DNA from: an uncultured Mediterraneibacter sp.
GTDB lineage: Bacteria > Bacillota > Clostridia > Lachnospirales > Lachnospiraceae
Length of the DNA: 59,873 nucleotides
Direction: 5' to 3'
Assembly: GCA_944375765.1 (NCBI GenBank)
Contig: CALWAR010000120.1
Location: forward strand, 1-59,873
The translations under genes and the position numbers were made by a program. Below the pieces are notes generated by a model. It was not told the DNA's origin. It ran no database searches and saw nothing but the letters and a program-made list of their open reading frames with translations. Positions 34,242-42,917 of the stretch are shown here, one piece after another. Every line of letters begins with the position of its first letter. Within the stretch, counting starts at the first letter, position 1.

Positions 34242-35548
34242 AAAACTCTCCTTATCTCATCATCGCTCACCACCCCTGCGTCGACCAGGCTCTGCAGAGA
34301 TTTTAATATTCCGAGCTTTGCATGGTTCCATGTAAGGCCGCCCTGGAAATACACGGCATAAGGCGGCCTGATCGGCCCGTCCGCCGACAGTTCGACAGAC
34401 GAACCCTGCACGAACGCTCCCGCCGCCATGATCACGTCGCTGTCATATCCCGGCATCGCCCACGGTTCCGGGGACACATAGCTGTCCACCGGAGCGGCCG
34501 CCTGGATCCCCCGGCAGAATGCGATGACGCCCTCCGGAGAGCCCAGCGTAACAGCCTGGATGATATCATGACGTGATTCTCTGCTGTCCGGGATAACAGG
34601 AAAGCCAAGTCCCTCATAGATGCCCGCGGCAAACACAGCGCCTTTTAGCGCGCCGCACACAACGGCGGGAGCCAGAAAGAAGCCCTGATAAAAAGACTGC
34701 ATCACTCCAAGCGACGCCCCCACTTCTCTCCCCAGTCCGGGGGCCGTCAGACGGCATGCGCAGTTTTCGATAAGCTCTCTCTTCCCGGCGATGTATCCGC
34801 CAATTGGCGCAAGACCGCCTCCCGGATTCTTGATAAGGGAGCCGACGGTCATGTCCGCGCCCACGTCTCCTGGCTCCATGCGCTCAACAAATTCCCCGTA
34901 ACAGTTGTCGACCATGCATATCACATCCGGCCGTCTCTTTTTGATAAATGCGATCAGCTCTCCGATCTGTTCCACAGAGTAGCTTGGACGCGTCTGATAT
35001 CCTTTTGACCGCTGGATCGTTACAAGTCTGGTCTTTTTGTTCAGCGCTCTTTCGATCGCGGGATAATCAAAAAGACCGTCCTTTGTAAGCTCCACCTGAC
35101 GGTAGGTCACTTTGTATTCCGCAAGCGATCCCCGGGAGGGGCGGATACCGATCACTTCCTCGAGTGTGTCATAGGGCTTTCCTGCCGGAGAGAGCAGTTC
35201 GTCCCCCGGCCGGAGATTTGCCGAGAGCGCCAGCGCCAGCGCATGTGTCCCGCATGTGATCTGGGGACGCACAAGAGCCGCCTCTGTATGGAATGTCGAT
35301 GCATATACAGCTTCCAGTGTGTCGCGCCCAAGATCATTGTAGCCGTAGCCGCTGACATAGTTAAAGCAGCTTTCGCTGACGCGGTTCTCCTGCATCGCAT
35401 GAAGGACTTTGAGCTGATTATACTCTGCTGTGTCGTCAAACTGGCGGAAGCGCTCTCTCAGGCCCTCTTCTGTCTTCCTGCCATATGCCCGAACCACCCC
35501 GGAAATGCCAAGCTGTCCGTATATATATTCTGTATCAGTCATATTCAT
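34238..35548 (-). CDS. Methionine gamma-lyase-like PLP enzyme (COG4100, aluminium-resistance family)
   Basis: A 436-residue PLP-dependent enzyme of the fold type I Cys/Met-metabolism group. Markers are NYVSGYGYNDLGRDTLEAVYA, RPQITCGTHALALALSANLRPGDELLS, VDNCYGEFVERMEPGDVGADMTVGSLIKNPGGGLAPIGGYIAG (Lys of SLIKN as likely PLP anchor) and SSVELSADGPIRPPY. Often annotated as aluminium-resistance protein; the true reaction is not established. It overlaps miaA and the flavoprotein gene by ATGA on both sides. Confidence 0.88.
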   Translation of the reverse strand: MNMTDTEYIYGQLGISGVVRAYGRKTEEGLRERFRQFDDTAEYNQLKVLHAMQENRVSESCFNYVSGYGYNDLGRDTLEAVYASTFHTEAALVRPQITCGTHALALALSANLRPGDELLSPAGKPYDTLEEVIGIRPSRGSLAEYKVTYRQVELTKDGLFDYPAIERALNKKTRLVTIQRSKGYQTRPSYSVEQIGELIAFIKKRRPDVICMVDNCYGEFVERMEPGDVGADMTVGSLIKNPGGGLAPIGGYIAGKRELIENCACRLTAPGLGREVGASLGVMQSFYQGFFLAPAVVCGALKGAVFAAGIYEGLGFPVIPDSRESRHDIIQAVTLGSPEGVIAFCRGIQAAAPVDSYVSPEPWAMPGYDSDVIMAAGAFVQGSSVELSADGPIRPPYAVYFQGGLTWNHAKLGILKSLQSLVDAGVVSDDEIRRVL

Positions 35549-36516
35549 AGTTTATCTTTCCCCTGTTGATTTATTAGTCCTTTTCCCGTGAGATGTTCTT
35601 CGATCTTTTTAAGGAGGCTTATGTCATCCGGGCCGTCTGCAGAGCGGTCGATCCAGATGACGTCCCTCTCTCTTCTGAACCATGTGAGCTGCCGTTTTGC
35701 AAAATGGCGGGTATCTCTTTTTATGATGCGGACTGCCTCCTCAAGCGGGCACTCTCCCTCCAGATATGCATAGAGTTCTTTATATCCAAGCCCCTGCATG
35801 GAAGTTGCGTCCCGTCTGACGCCGCGCTCCTTTAAGTCGCGCACTTCATCCAGAAGTCCCTGTTCCATCATCTGATCCACTCTGCGGTCGATGCGCTCAT
35901 AGAGCCGGCTCCGCTCATCTGTGAGCACGAAATATACATAGTCATAAGGAGAGTCTTTCCGTCTCTCCTCTTCGTTGTGTTCTGATATCTTTCCCCCTGT
36001 CTGATGGCGGAACTCCAGAGCCCGTATGATCCGCCTGACGTTATGCGGATGGATCTGTAAGGCCGCCTCAGGATCCGTTTCTCTAAGCATGCTGTAAAGA
36101 TATTCCCCGCCTTTTTCAGCGGCAAGCTGCTCCAGACTGTGCCGGTAAACCCCGTCGCTTTCACTTTCTGTAAAATCGATATCATAGAGAAGCGCCTGGA
36201 TATAGAAGCCGGTTCCTCCTGCCACGATCGGCAGCTTCCCTTTCCGGAGGATGTTTTCCATCGCTTCTTTCGCCATTTTCTGAAAACGGACGACATTAAA
36301 CTCTTCCTCCGGTTCCAGCACATCCACAAGATAATGGGGGATGCCCCTCATCTCTTTTTCAGTTATCTTTGCGGAACCGATATCCATGCCCCGGTATACC
36401 TGCATGGAATCCGCAGATATGATCTCTCCCCCTGTCCGCCTGGCAAGCTGCACAGAGAGATCCGTTTTTCCGGCAGCTGTAGGGCCTGCCAGTATGATAA
36501 GCGGTCTTTTTGTCAT
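35545..36516 (-). CDS. miaA: tRNA dimethylallyltransferase MiaA
   Basis: A 323-residue enzyme adding a dimethylallyl group to A37 of tRNAs reading UNN codons. It begins with the P-loop LIILAGPTAAGKTDLSVQL, followed by ISADSMQVYRGMDIGSAKIT, PHYLVDVLEP, GGTGFYIQALLYDIDF and RDTRHFAKRQLTWFRRE. ATG 36516 overlaps the mutL stop (TGATG) with GAGG 8 bp upstream. The mutS-mutL-miaA order is conserved in Clostridia. Confidence 0.95.
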   Translation of the reverse strand: MTKRPLIILAGPTAAGKTDLSVQLARRTGGEIISADSMQVYRGMDIGSAKITEKEMRGIPHYLVDVLEPEEEFNVVRFQKMAKEAMENILRKGKLPIVAGGTGFYIQALLYDIDFTESESDGVYRHSLEQLAAEKGGEYLYSMLRETDPEAALQIHPHNVRRIIRALEFRHQTGGKISEHNEEERRKDSPYDYVYFVLTDERSRLYERIDRRVDQMMEQGLLDEVRDLKERGVRRDATSMQGLGYKELYAYLEGECPLEEAVRIIKRDTRHFAKRQLTWFRRERDVIWIDRSADGPDDISLLKKIEEHLTGKGLINQQGKDKL

Positions 36517-38477
36517 CACACGATCCTCTTAAACTTTTTTTCAAGGTCTTTCTTTGTCATGGCAATGATCGTCGGCCGTCCGTGCGGGCAGTGATAGGGA
36601 TTATCCAACGTCAGGAGTTCTTTGATCAGAGAGTCGACTTCCCTGGCAGAGAGACGGCTGTTCCCTTTTACCGCGGCCTTGCATGACATGGAAGCCACTT
36701 TTTCATCGATGAGTTCCGGCGTCATAGAGGTTGTAAGTCCGTCTGAAAGATCATCGAGCATCTCGATCAGGAGATCTTTTCTGGCGATCCCGAACAGATT
36801 GTCCGGCACTGCCCTTACAGCGTACTCTTCGCCTCCGAAAGGCTCGATCTCGAACCCGATGCGCGTGAACCGGTCCATATTCTCCTCAAGGAGCCGGGCC
36901 TCCTGCATAGAGAGCGACAGGATGACAGGAGGGCTTAGATACTGTGATGTGAATTCTCTCGTCTTCATCCCTTTCAGCGTGCGCTCATAGAGCACCCTCT
37001 CGTGCGCCGCATGCTGGTCTATGATATACAGACTGTCCTGATACTGTACGAGCCAGTAGGTGTCAAACGCCTGCCCGATCAGCTTATACTCTGCCCGCAC
37101 CTCTCTTTTCAGGAAATTCTCATCAAAAAGATCAAGCTGCCGGGACGGCGCGGTCTCCTCCTTTGTATCCGCTCCGGGCGTTTCTTCGGACGGATGGGAA
37201 CCGTAATGCACTGTTTCCCGTATCCGGTCCGCCTGCTCTTCCAGGCGATAGATGCCGCTCCTGTTGGACACTTCGGCCGAAGACGCTCTCCGGTGATACG
37301 CGGTAACGCGCTCTTTCATCTTTCGGATAAAATAATCCTCATCGTGCATCTCTTTGGATATCTCAGTCTCCTTTGATACTTCTGTCTCCTTTGGCTTTAG
37401 AAGAAAGGGGCTTGGCTCCTTCCCGACTTCCGTGCGGACTTCTCCCGCAGTCGGGACAGGATCAGGCGCCTCTGTTTTCTGGATGAGTTCAGGTTCAAGA
37501 AGGCGCCGGCGCACACTCTCAAACACAGTATTATAGACATCCTGCTGTCTCTGAAATCTCAGTTCCATCTTTGTTGGATGGACATTGATGTCGATCAATT
37601 CTCCGTCAATGTGGAAATGGAGCACGGCAAACGGGAATCTGTGCTGCATTGTAAAATCTTTGTAGGCATCCTCCAGCGCTTTTGATATCATCGCGCTCTT
37701 TACGTAACGTCCGTTCACAAAGAAATTTTCAAAGTTACGGTTTCCTCTGGTGATGACCGGTTTCCCGAGATAGCCGCTGATCTGAAGTCCGTCTTTCTCG
37801 TAGTCGACGTCCAGGAGGTTCGCCGCCACATCGCGCCCGTATATGCTGTATATCACGTCTTTTAGCTTTCCGTTCCCGGAAGTTCTCATCTTTTCCTGGC
37901 CGTTGTTGATGAACTTAAAAGACACTTCAGGATGCGAGAGAGCCAGATGCATGAGCAGATCCTGCACATGTCCCGCCTCTGTCATCGGCGTCTTTAAGAA
38001 CTTTCTTCTTGCAGGAACATTGTAAAAGAGCTGACGGACAAGGAACATCGTGCCCTCCGGCGCCCCGGTCTCCTCCAGCGCGGTCTCTTTTCCGCCCTCA
38101 ATGACATAGCGGGTACCTGTCTCTTCCTCCGCAGTCTTTGTCGTCAGCTCTGTCTGTGTCACGGCGGCGATACTTGAGAGCGCCTCTCCGCGAAAGCCAA
38201 GAGAACTGATATGTGCGATATCCTCGATACTGCTGATCTTACTCGTAGAATGCCGCAGAAAAGCGCTTCTCACCTCATCCCTGGGAATACCGCAACCGTT
38301 ATCTGAGATGCGGATCAGTGAGATGCCGCCGTCTTTTATCTCTATCGTGACAGAAGATGCCTGCGCGTCGATCGAATTTTCCACAAGTTCTTTCACGATC
38401 GATGCAGGGCGCTCGATCACTTCCCCTGCGGCGATCTTATCGACCGTCACCTGATCAAGTACATGTATATGCGCCAT
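36516..38477 (-). CDS. mutL: DNA mismatch repair protein MutL (endonuclease type)
   Basis: A 653-residue MutL. The N-terminal GHKL ATPase has DKIAAGEVIERP, LVENSIDA, ISDNGCGI and GFRGEALSSIAAV. A variable Glu/Lys-rich linker (residues ~345-470) leads to the C-terminal domain with DQHAAHERVLYE (matching DQHA(X2)E(X4)E), SCKAAVKGNSR and CPHGRP, the metal-binding endonuclease set. It therefore probably nicks DNA itself, as in organisms lacking MutH. ATG 38477 is preceded by AAAGGAG. Confidence 0.95.
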   Translation of the reverse strand: MAHIHVLDQVTVDKIAAGEVIERPASIVKELVENSIDAQASSVTIEIKDGGISLIRISDNGCGIPRDEVRSAFLRHSTSKISSIEDIAHISSLGFRGEALSSIAAVTQTELTTKTAEEETGTRYVIEGGKETALEETGAPEGTMFLVRQLFYNVPARRKFLKTPMTEAGHVQDLLMHLALSHPEVSFKFINNGQEKMRTSGNGKLKDVIYSIYGRDVAANLLDVDYEKDGLQISGYLGKPVITRGNRNFENFFVNGRYVKSAMISKALEDAYKDFTMQHRFPFAVLHFHIDGELIDINVHPTKMELRFQRQQDVYNTVFESVRRRLLEPELIQKTEAPDPVPTAGEVRTEVGKEPSPFLLKPKETEVSKETEISKEMHDEDYFIRKMKERVTAYHRRASSAEVSNRSGIYRLEEQADRIRETVHYGSHPSEETPGADTKEETAPSRQLDLFDENFLKREVRAEYKLIGQAFDTYWLVQYQDSLYIIDQHAAHERVLYERTLKGMKTREFTSQYLSPPVILSLSMQEARLLEENMDRFTRIGFEIEPFGGEEYAVRAVPDNLFGIARKDLLIEMLDDLSDGLTTSMTPELIDEKVASMSCKAAVKGNSRLSAREVDSLIKELLTLDNPYHCPHGRPTIIAMTKKDLEKKFKRIV

Positions 38478-38494
38478 GGCTGTCTCCTTTCTTC

Positions 38495-41146
38495 CTACCA
38501 TCTGTTCCTGAGTCTGTTCTGCAGACGGTAGATCGTGTTGAGTGCGTCGATCGGCGTCATGTTGCCAACATCAAGGTTTTTGAGTTCTTCAATGACGTCA
38601 TCGTCTTTCACCGTATCGAAAAGCGACATCTGAGCGATGTCTACTTCATCATACTTCCTCACTTTCGGCTTTTTCCCGGAAACTTTGTCTTTCACAGCGA
38701 TCTCGCTGACTTTCGTAGTGATGTCTTCCTCGATCAGTTCCTCTACGATCTCCTTTGCCCGGTCGATGACCAGATCCGGCACTCCCGCCAGTTTCGCCAC
38801 CTGTATGCCGTAGCTTTTGTCTGCTCCGCCTTTTACGATCTTCCTTAAGAATACGATATCGTCTCCCTTTTCCTTGACCGCGATGCAGTAATTGTTCACA
38901 TTCTCGATCTTGCCCTCAAGCTCTGTGAGCTCGTGGTAATGTGTTGCGAAAAGCGTTTTGGCTCCCAGGAGACGGCTGTCGCTGATATATTCCATGACCG
39001 CCCATGCAATGGACAGACCGTCGAACGTGCTCGTACCGCGCCCGATCTCATCCAGGATCAGAAGACTTTTTGACGTCGCATTTCTCAGGATATTTGCCAC
39101 CTCAGTCATCTCCACCATAAATGTACTCTGCCCGGACGCCAGGTCATCGGACGCTCCCACTCTTGTAAAGATCCGGTCTGAGAGACAGATGTTGGCGCTC
39201 TTTGCCGGCACAAAGCAGCCGATCTGAGCCATGAGGGTGATCAGCGCGGTCTGTCTCATATAAGTAGATTTTCCGGCCATATTGGGTCCGGTTATGATCG
39301 CTATCCTGTGCTTTTTATCGTCAAGATATGTATCGTTGGCAATGAACATCTCGTTTGGGATCATCCTTTCCACGACCGGATGTCTGCCCTCTCTGATATC
39401 GATGATCCCCTTTTCGTTGATCTTTGGACGTACATATCCGTTCCGTTCCGCCACAAGAGCGAGTGAGGTGAACACATCGAGCGCCGCAACTGCTTTTGCC
39501 GTCTGCTGGATGCGTTCCACCGCAGAACTGATCTTCTCCCTCACCTCTGTGTATAGTTCATACTCCAGCGCGTACAGCTTGTCCTCAGCCCCGAGGATCA
39601 TATCCTCCAGTTCTTTTAATTCAGGGGTGATATAACGCTCGGCATTGGCAAGCGTCTGTTTGCGCGTATAGTATTCCGGGACAAGGTTTTTATACGAGTT
39701 GGTCACTTCAAGGTAGTACCCGAACACCTTATTGTATTTGATCCTCAGATTCTTTATCCCGGTCTTTTCCCGCTCATCCTCCTCAAGCTTCGCCAGCCAG
39801 TTTTTTCCGTCTGACTTCGCCCGTCTGAGCTTATCCACCTGTTCGTTATAACCGTCGCGGATGATATTTCCCTCTTTCATGGCGACCGGCGGATCCTCGC
39901 ATACAGCGTTCTGTATGAGTTCGCACAGATCCTCCAGAGGATCAAGATCTGCGCATATCTGCTTTAAGAGATCGCACTGCATGGCCTGAAGGATATGGCG
40001 TATCGGCGGGAGCATCTCAAGAGATGTGCAAAATGCCGTCAGGTCGCGAGGATTCGCAGAGCCGTATGTGATCTTCATTATCAGTCTTTCGATATCATAG
40101 ACCGGAGAGAGATATTCTCTGATCTCCTCGCGGGAGATCGCTTCACTTTGAAACTCTTCGACCGCGTCAAGACGTTTTTCGATCTCTCTTTTGTCTATCA
40201 GGGGCTGCTCCACGTATTTGCGCAGCGTCCTGGCTCCCATGGCAGTCTTCGTCCTGTCGAGCACCCACAGAAGAGATCCCCTCTTCTGCTTCTCCCGGAG
40301 CGTTTCGCACAGTTCCAGGTTGCGGCGCGTCGAGCTGTCGATCATCATGTATCTGCCTGAAGTATAAGGCGAGATGTGCGTCAGGTTGGACAGATCGTTC
40401 TTCTGTGTCTCTATAAGATACAGAAGGAGCGCCCCGGCGCTTATAACGCCGCAGTCATAGTCCGCAAGCCCAAGCCCTTCAAACGACGACACTTTAAAAT
40501 GTTCCAGAAGTTTCTGACGGCACACGGAATCGTCGAAATACCATGCATCCAGCGAGCAGATCGTGATCCCGAGGCGCCCTTTCAGTTCTTCAAGGTCCAT
40601 GCCGCTCATGTAAAACGCCTCGTTGCATATGATCTCTGACGGCGAAAACCGGCAGATCTCATCCATCAGTTTCGCGCTGTCTTCTATCTCCGTCACAAAG
40701 TAATCTCCGGTCGTGATATCCGCCACAGAGACGCCGTACCGGTCTGCGATATAGACAATACACATAATATAGTTGTTCCTGGATTCATCCAGAGACTGCG
40801 TATCCAGATTCGTTCCCGGAGTCACTATGCGCACGACCTCTCTCTTTACAAGGCCTTTCACCGTCTTTGGATCCTCCACCTGTTCACAGATCGCCACTTT
40901 ATATCCTTTTGTCACGAGTCTGTTCAGATAACTCTCAACTGCATGGTAAGGGACGCAGCACATGGGCGCCCGCTCTTCCTGGCCGCAGTTCTTTCCTGTC
41001 AGCGTGATCTCCAGTTCCCTGGAAGCGGTCAGTGCGTCGTCAAAGAACATTTCGTAAAAATCGCCTAATCTATAGAACAGAATGCAGTCCGGATACTGGG
41101 ATTTTGTCTCCATGTACTGTTTCATCATTGGTGTTAATTCAGCCAA
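38495..41146 (-). CDS. mutS: DNA mismatch repair protein MutS
   Basis: An 883-residue MutS1 recognising mismatches. The N-terminal mismatch-binding motif is FYRLGDFYEMFFDDA (Phe-x-Glu); the ATPase domain has ITGPNMAGKSTYMRQ (Walker A), LLILDEIGRGTSTFDGLSIAWAV and ATHYHELTEL. The start is a TTG at 41146 with AAGGAG 7 bp upstream; a longer in-frame version lacks a ribosome-binding site and would reach into the promoter. First gene of the mutS-mutL-miaA run. Confidence 0.95.
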   Translation of the reverse strand: MAELTPMMKQYMETKSQYPDCILFYRLGDFYEMFFDDALTASRELEITLTGKNCGQEERAPMCCVPYHAVESYLNRLVTKGYKVAICEQVEDPKTVKGLVKREVVRIVTPGTNLDTQSLDESRNNYIMCIVYIADRYGVSVADITTGDYFVTEIEDSAKLMDEICRFSPSEIICNEAFYMSGMDLEELKGRLGITICSLDAWYFDDSVCRQKLLEHFKVSSFEGLGLADYDCGVISAGALLLYLIETQKNDLSNLTHISPYTSGRYMMIDSSTRRNLELCETLREKQKRGSLLWVLDRTKTAMGARTLRKYVEQPLIDKREIEKRLDAVEEFQSEAISREEIREYLSPVYDIERLIMKITYGSANPRDLTAFCTSLEMLPPIRHILQAMQCDLLKQICADLDPLEDLCELIQNAVCEDPPVAMKEGNIIRDGYNEQVDKLRRAKSDGKNWLAKLEEDEREKTGIKNLRIKYNKVFGYYLEVTNSYKNLVPEYYTRKQTLANAERYITPELKELEDMILGAEDKLYALEYELYTEVREKISSAVERIQQTAKAVAALDVFTSLALVAERNGYVRPKINEKGIIDIREGRHPVVERMIPNEMFIANDTYLDDKKHRIAIITGPNMAGKSTYMRQTALITLMAQIGCFVPAKSANICLSDRIFTRVGASDDLASGQSTFMVEMTEVANILRNATSKSLLILDEIGRGTSTFDGLSIAWAVMEYISDSRLLGAKTLFATHYHELTELEGKIENVNNYCIAVKEKGDDIVFLRKIVKGGADKSYGIQVAKLAGVPDLVIDRAKEIVEELIEEDITTKVSEIAVKDKVSGKKPKVRKYDEVDIAQMSLFDTVKDDDVIEELKNLDVGNMTPIDALNTIYRLQNRLRNRW

Positions 41147-41192
41147 ATTCTTACTCCTTATCCTGTAAAATATATGAAATTTCCGCGGATGT

Positions 41193-41221
41193 ATTATAGC
41201 ATTTTTGAGAATCGACTTCAA
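41193..41221 (-). promoter_or_regulatory. mutS promoter
   Basis: On the minus strand, TTGAAG (41221-41216) and extended -10 TGCTATAAT (TATAAT at 41198-41193) with 17 bp between, giving a leader of ~40 nt. Confidence 0.7.
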
Positions 41222-41298
41222 CCGCTGAAAAATTGTAATGGATTTTCCTGCCGCTCCATGATACACTGGTCACATAATAGTTCAAGGGGGATATACAT

Positions 41299-42285
41299 AT
41301 GTTTCGTTTACCGGATTTTCCGCCTCATATGCGTCAGGCGGCAGACAGAAAGGCCAAGAACTGGTTCATTGAATTACTGATTTTCTTTCTTGTTTTTCTT
41401 GTATCGTCTTCGGCTATGAGTATTGTCATGGTCGCAGGCATAGTCCTCACAGCTCTCACCGACAGGGATTTCATGGTCCTCATGGCAGAGAGCGGACCCG
41501 GGCAGATCGAATTGCTTACAGAGGTTTTGATAACGTCTGATCCTGTCATGCTGGTCTCACTGTTTTCCAACGCTGTCATGATCCTCGTCACGGTTCTGTT
41601 CTGCATCGTCCTGCAGAAAAGAACGGCCGCCTCGATGGGGTTTGTCCGTCTGAGGATCGTCCGGCATTATCTGACAGGCGCGGCAGTCGGCCTCATTCTG
41701 TTTGGTTCTGTCACTCTCCTCAATGTGCTGACCGGCTCTTTGACGATAGACGGGATATCTCCGGATTTTTCACTTCTCTTTTTCCTGCTGTTCGCCGTCG
41801 GCTTCGGGATCCAGGGAATGGCGGAAGAAGTGCTCTGCAGGGGATATTTCATGGTATCTGTCGGGCGCAGATATCCGGTTGCGGCAGCCATAATCCTCAA
41901 CTCCTGTGTGTTCTCTCTGCTGCATATCCTGAATCCGGGAGTTTCCGTACTTGCCATCGTCAATATCCTGCTGGTCGGGATCGTCTTCTCCGTGTATTTT
42001 CTGCGCACCGGAAATATATGGGGTGTGGGCGCGTTCCATTCTGTATGGAACTTTGTGCAGGGCAATGTATTCGGGATGGAAGTAAGCGGCATGAAGTTTT
42101 CCTGCTCTCTCTTTTCTTCTTCCGCCAATCCGGAGGGAGCGTTCTGGAACGGCGGCGCCTTTGGGCCTGAGGGCGGATTCTCTGTGACAGTCGTCCTGAC
42201 AGTCGCGCTCATCATCCTGATAGTCGGAAAAAGGCCGTCAGTCCGTGAAGAGGCGCAGGGCGGGCAGGACATTCAGAGAACGTGA
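41299..42285 (+). CDS. CPBP family intramembrane metalloprotease
   Basis: A 328-residue polytopic protein of the CPBP (Abi/CAAX protease-like) family. The motif MAEEVLCRGYF (EExxxR) near residue 178 and FHSVWNF near 245 provide the catalytic Glu and His; SLLHILNPG fits the third motif. About seven helices. Such proteins process membrane proteins or confer bacteriocin self-immunity; target unknown. AAGGGGGATATACAT precedes the ATG. Divergent from mutS and overlapping the next convergent gene by 13 bp. Confidence 0.85.
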   Translation: MFRLPDFPPHMRQAADRKAKNWFIELLIFFLVFLVSSSAMSIVMVAGIVLTALTDRDFMVLMAESGPGQIELLTEVLITSDPVMLVSLFSNAVMILVTVLFCIVLQKRTAASMGFVRLRIVRHYLTGAAVGLILFGSVTLLNVLTGSLTIDGISPDFSLLFFLLFAVGFGIQGMAEEVLCRGYFMVSVGRRYPVAAAIILNSCVFSLLHILNPGVSVLAIVNILLVGIVFSVYFLRTGNIWGVGAFHSVWNFVQGNVFGMEVSGMKFSCSLFSSSANPEGAFWNGGAFGPEGGFSVTVVLTVALIILIVGKRPSVREEAQGGQDIQRT

Positions 42286-42689
42286 AATCCCGGCATCTTT
42301 TCACCGTACAGATAATGGAGCAGATACCCGCTCAGCAGGATCCCCACGGCGCACAGCCCGGAAAAAATGATCGTAAAAGGGAGACATATCTGCCCCATGA
42401 TCTGGAACGGCTGATCCGTATAGTCCCACACATTCCATTTCATGACCTTATTTACAAGTATCCCTGTGATAAACTCGCTCGCCGTCACAAAGACGACGCA
42501 CCATCCCACCTGTTTCCACAGCGGCTCCTCCCATCCTGTCCATATTCCCTGCTGCGCAAAGAAAACAAAGCACAGCCCGCCCAGCAGGAACATAGACCAG
42601 TGGGAAAAACCACGGAAAGCCACTTCAAAGTTGTAGTAGAGCGCACCGCCCAGAGTCCAGAGAAATAAATATTCGCTCAGTCGTTTCAC
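42273..42689 (-). CDS. CmpB-type putative ABC transporter permease (small membrane protein)
   Basis: A 138-residue protein with four predicted membrane helices (FLWTLGGALYYNFEVAF, MFLLGGLCFVFF, VGWCVVFVTASEFITGIL, FTIIFSGLCAVGILLSGYLL) and the motif NKVMKWNVWDYTDQPFQIMGQICLPF characteristic of ABC_trans_CmpB. Despite the family name no ATPase is adjacent and transport is unproven. GTG start with GAGG upstream. A GATCCG/CGGATC hairpin lies in its leader (~42719-42735). Confidence 0.75.
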   Translation of the reverse strand: MKRLSEYLFLWTLGGALYYNFEVAFRGFSHWSMFLLGGLCFVFFAQQGIWTGWEEPLWKQVGWCVVFVTASEFITGILVNKVMKWNVWDYTDQPFQIMGQICLPFTIIFSGLCAVGILLSGYLLHYLYGEKMPGFHVL

Positions 42690-42844
42690 AGTAAGTAACC
42701 TCGTTTTTCTTTTATGTCCGATCCGAAATACGGATCCCTGTCTAAATACATTTACAGATAGTCTGAGCTTTTTCGGCCTGATTTATGAGCGATCGCCCCT
42801 GAATTTTTTGATCTTATCAAAACGCGCAGCGCCGGTGTGCAGCA

Positions 42845-42893
42845 AATAAAACAGACGCATAACAGATCTCTTTCCAGTAGCCTGCTATGCGTC
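42845..42893 (-). terminator. Terminator after pnp
   Basis: On the minus strand GACGCATA pairs with TATGCGTC, reinforced by CAG/CTG inside, followed by TGTTTTATTT. Located 25 bp past the pnp stop. Confidence 0.7.
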
Positions 42894-42917
42894 ATATGTC
42901 TGATTTATATCCTGTCT

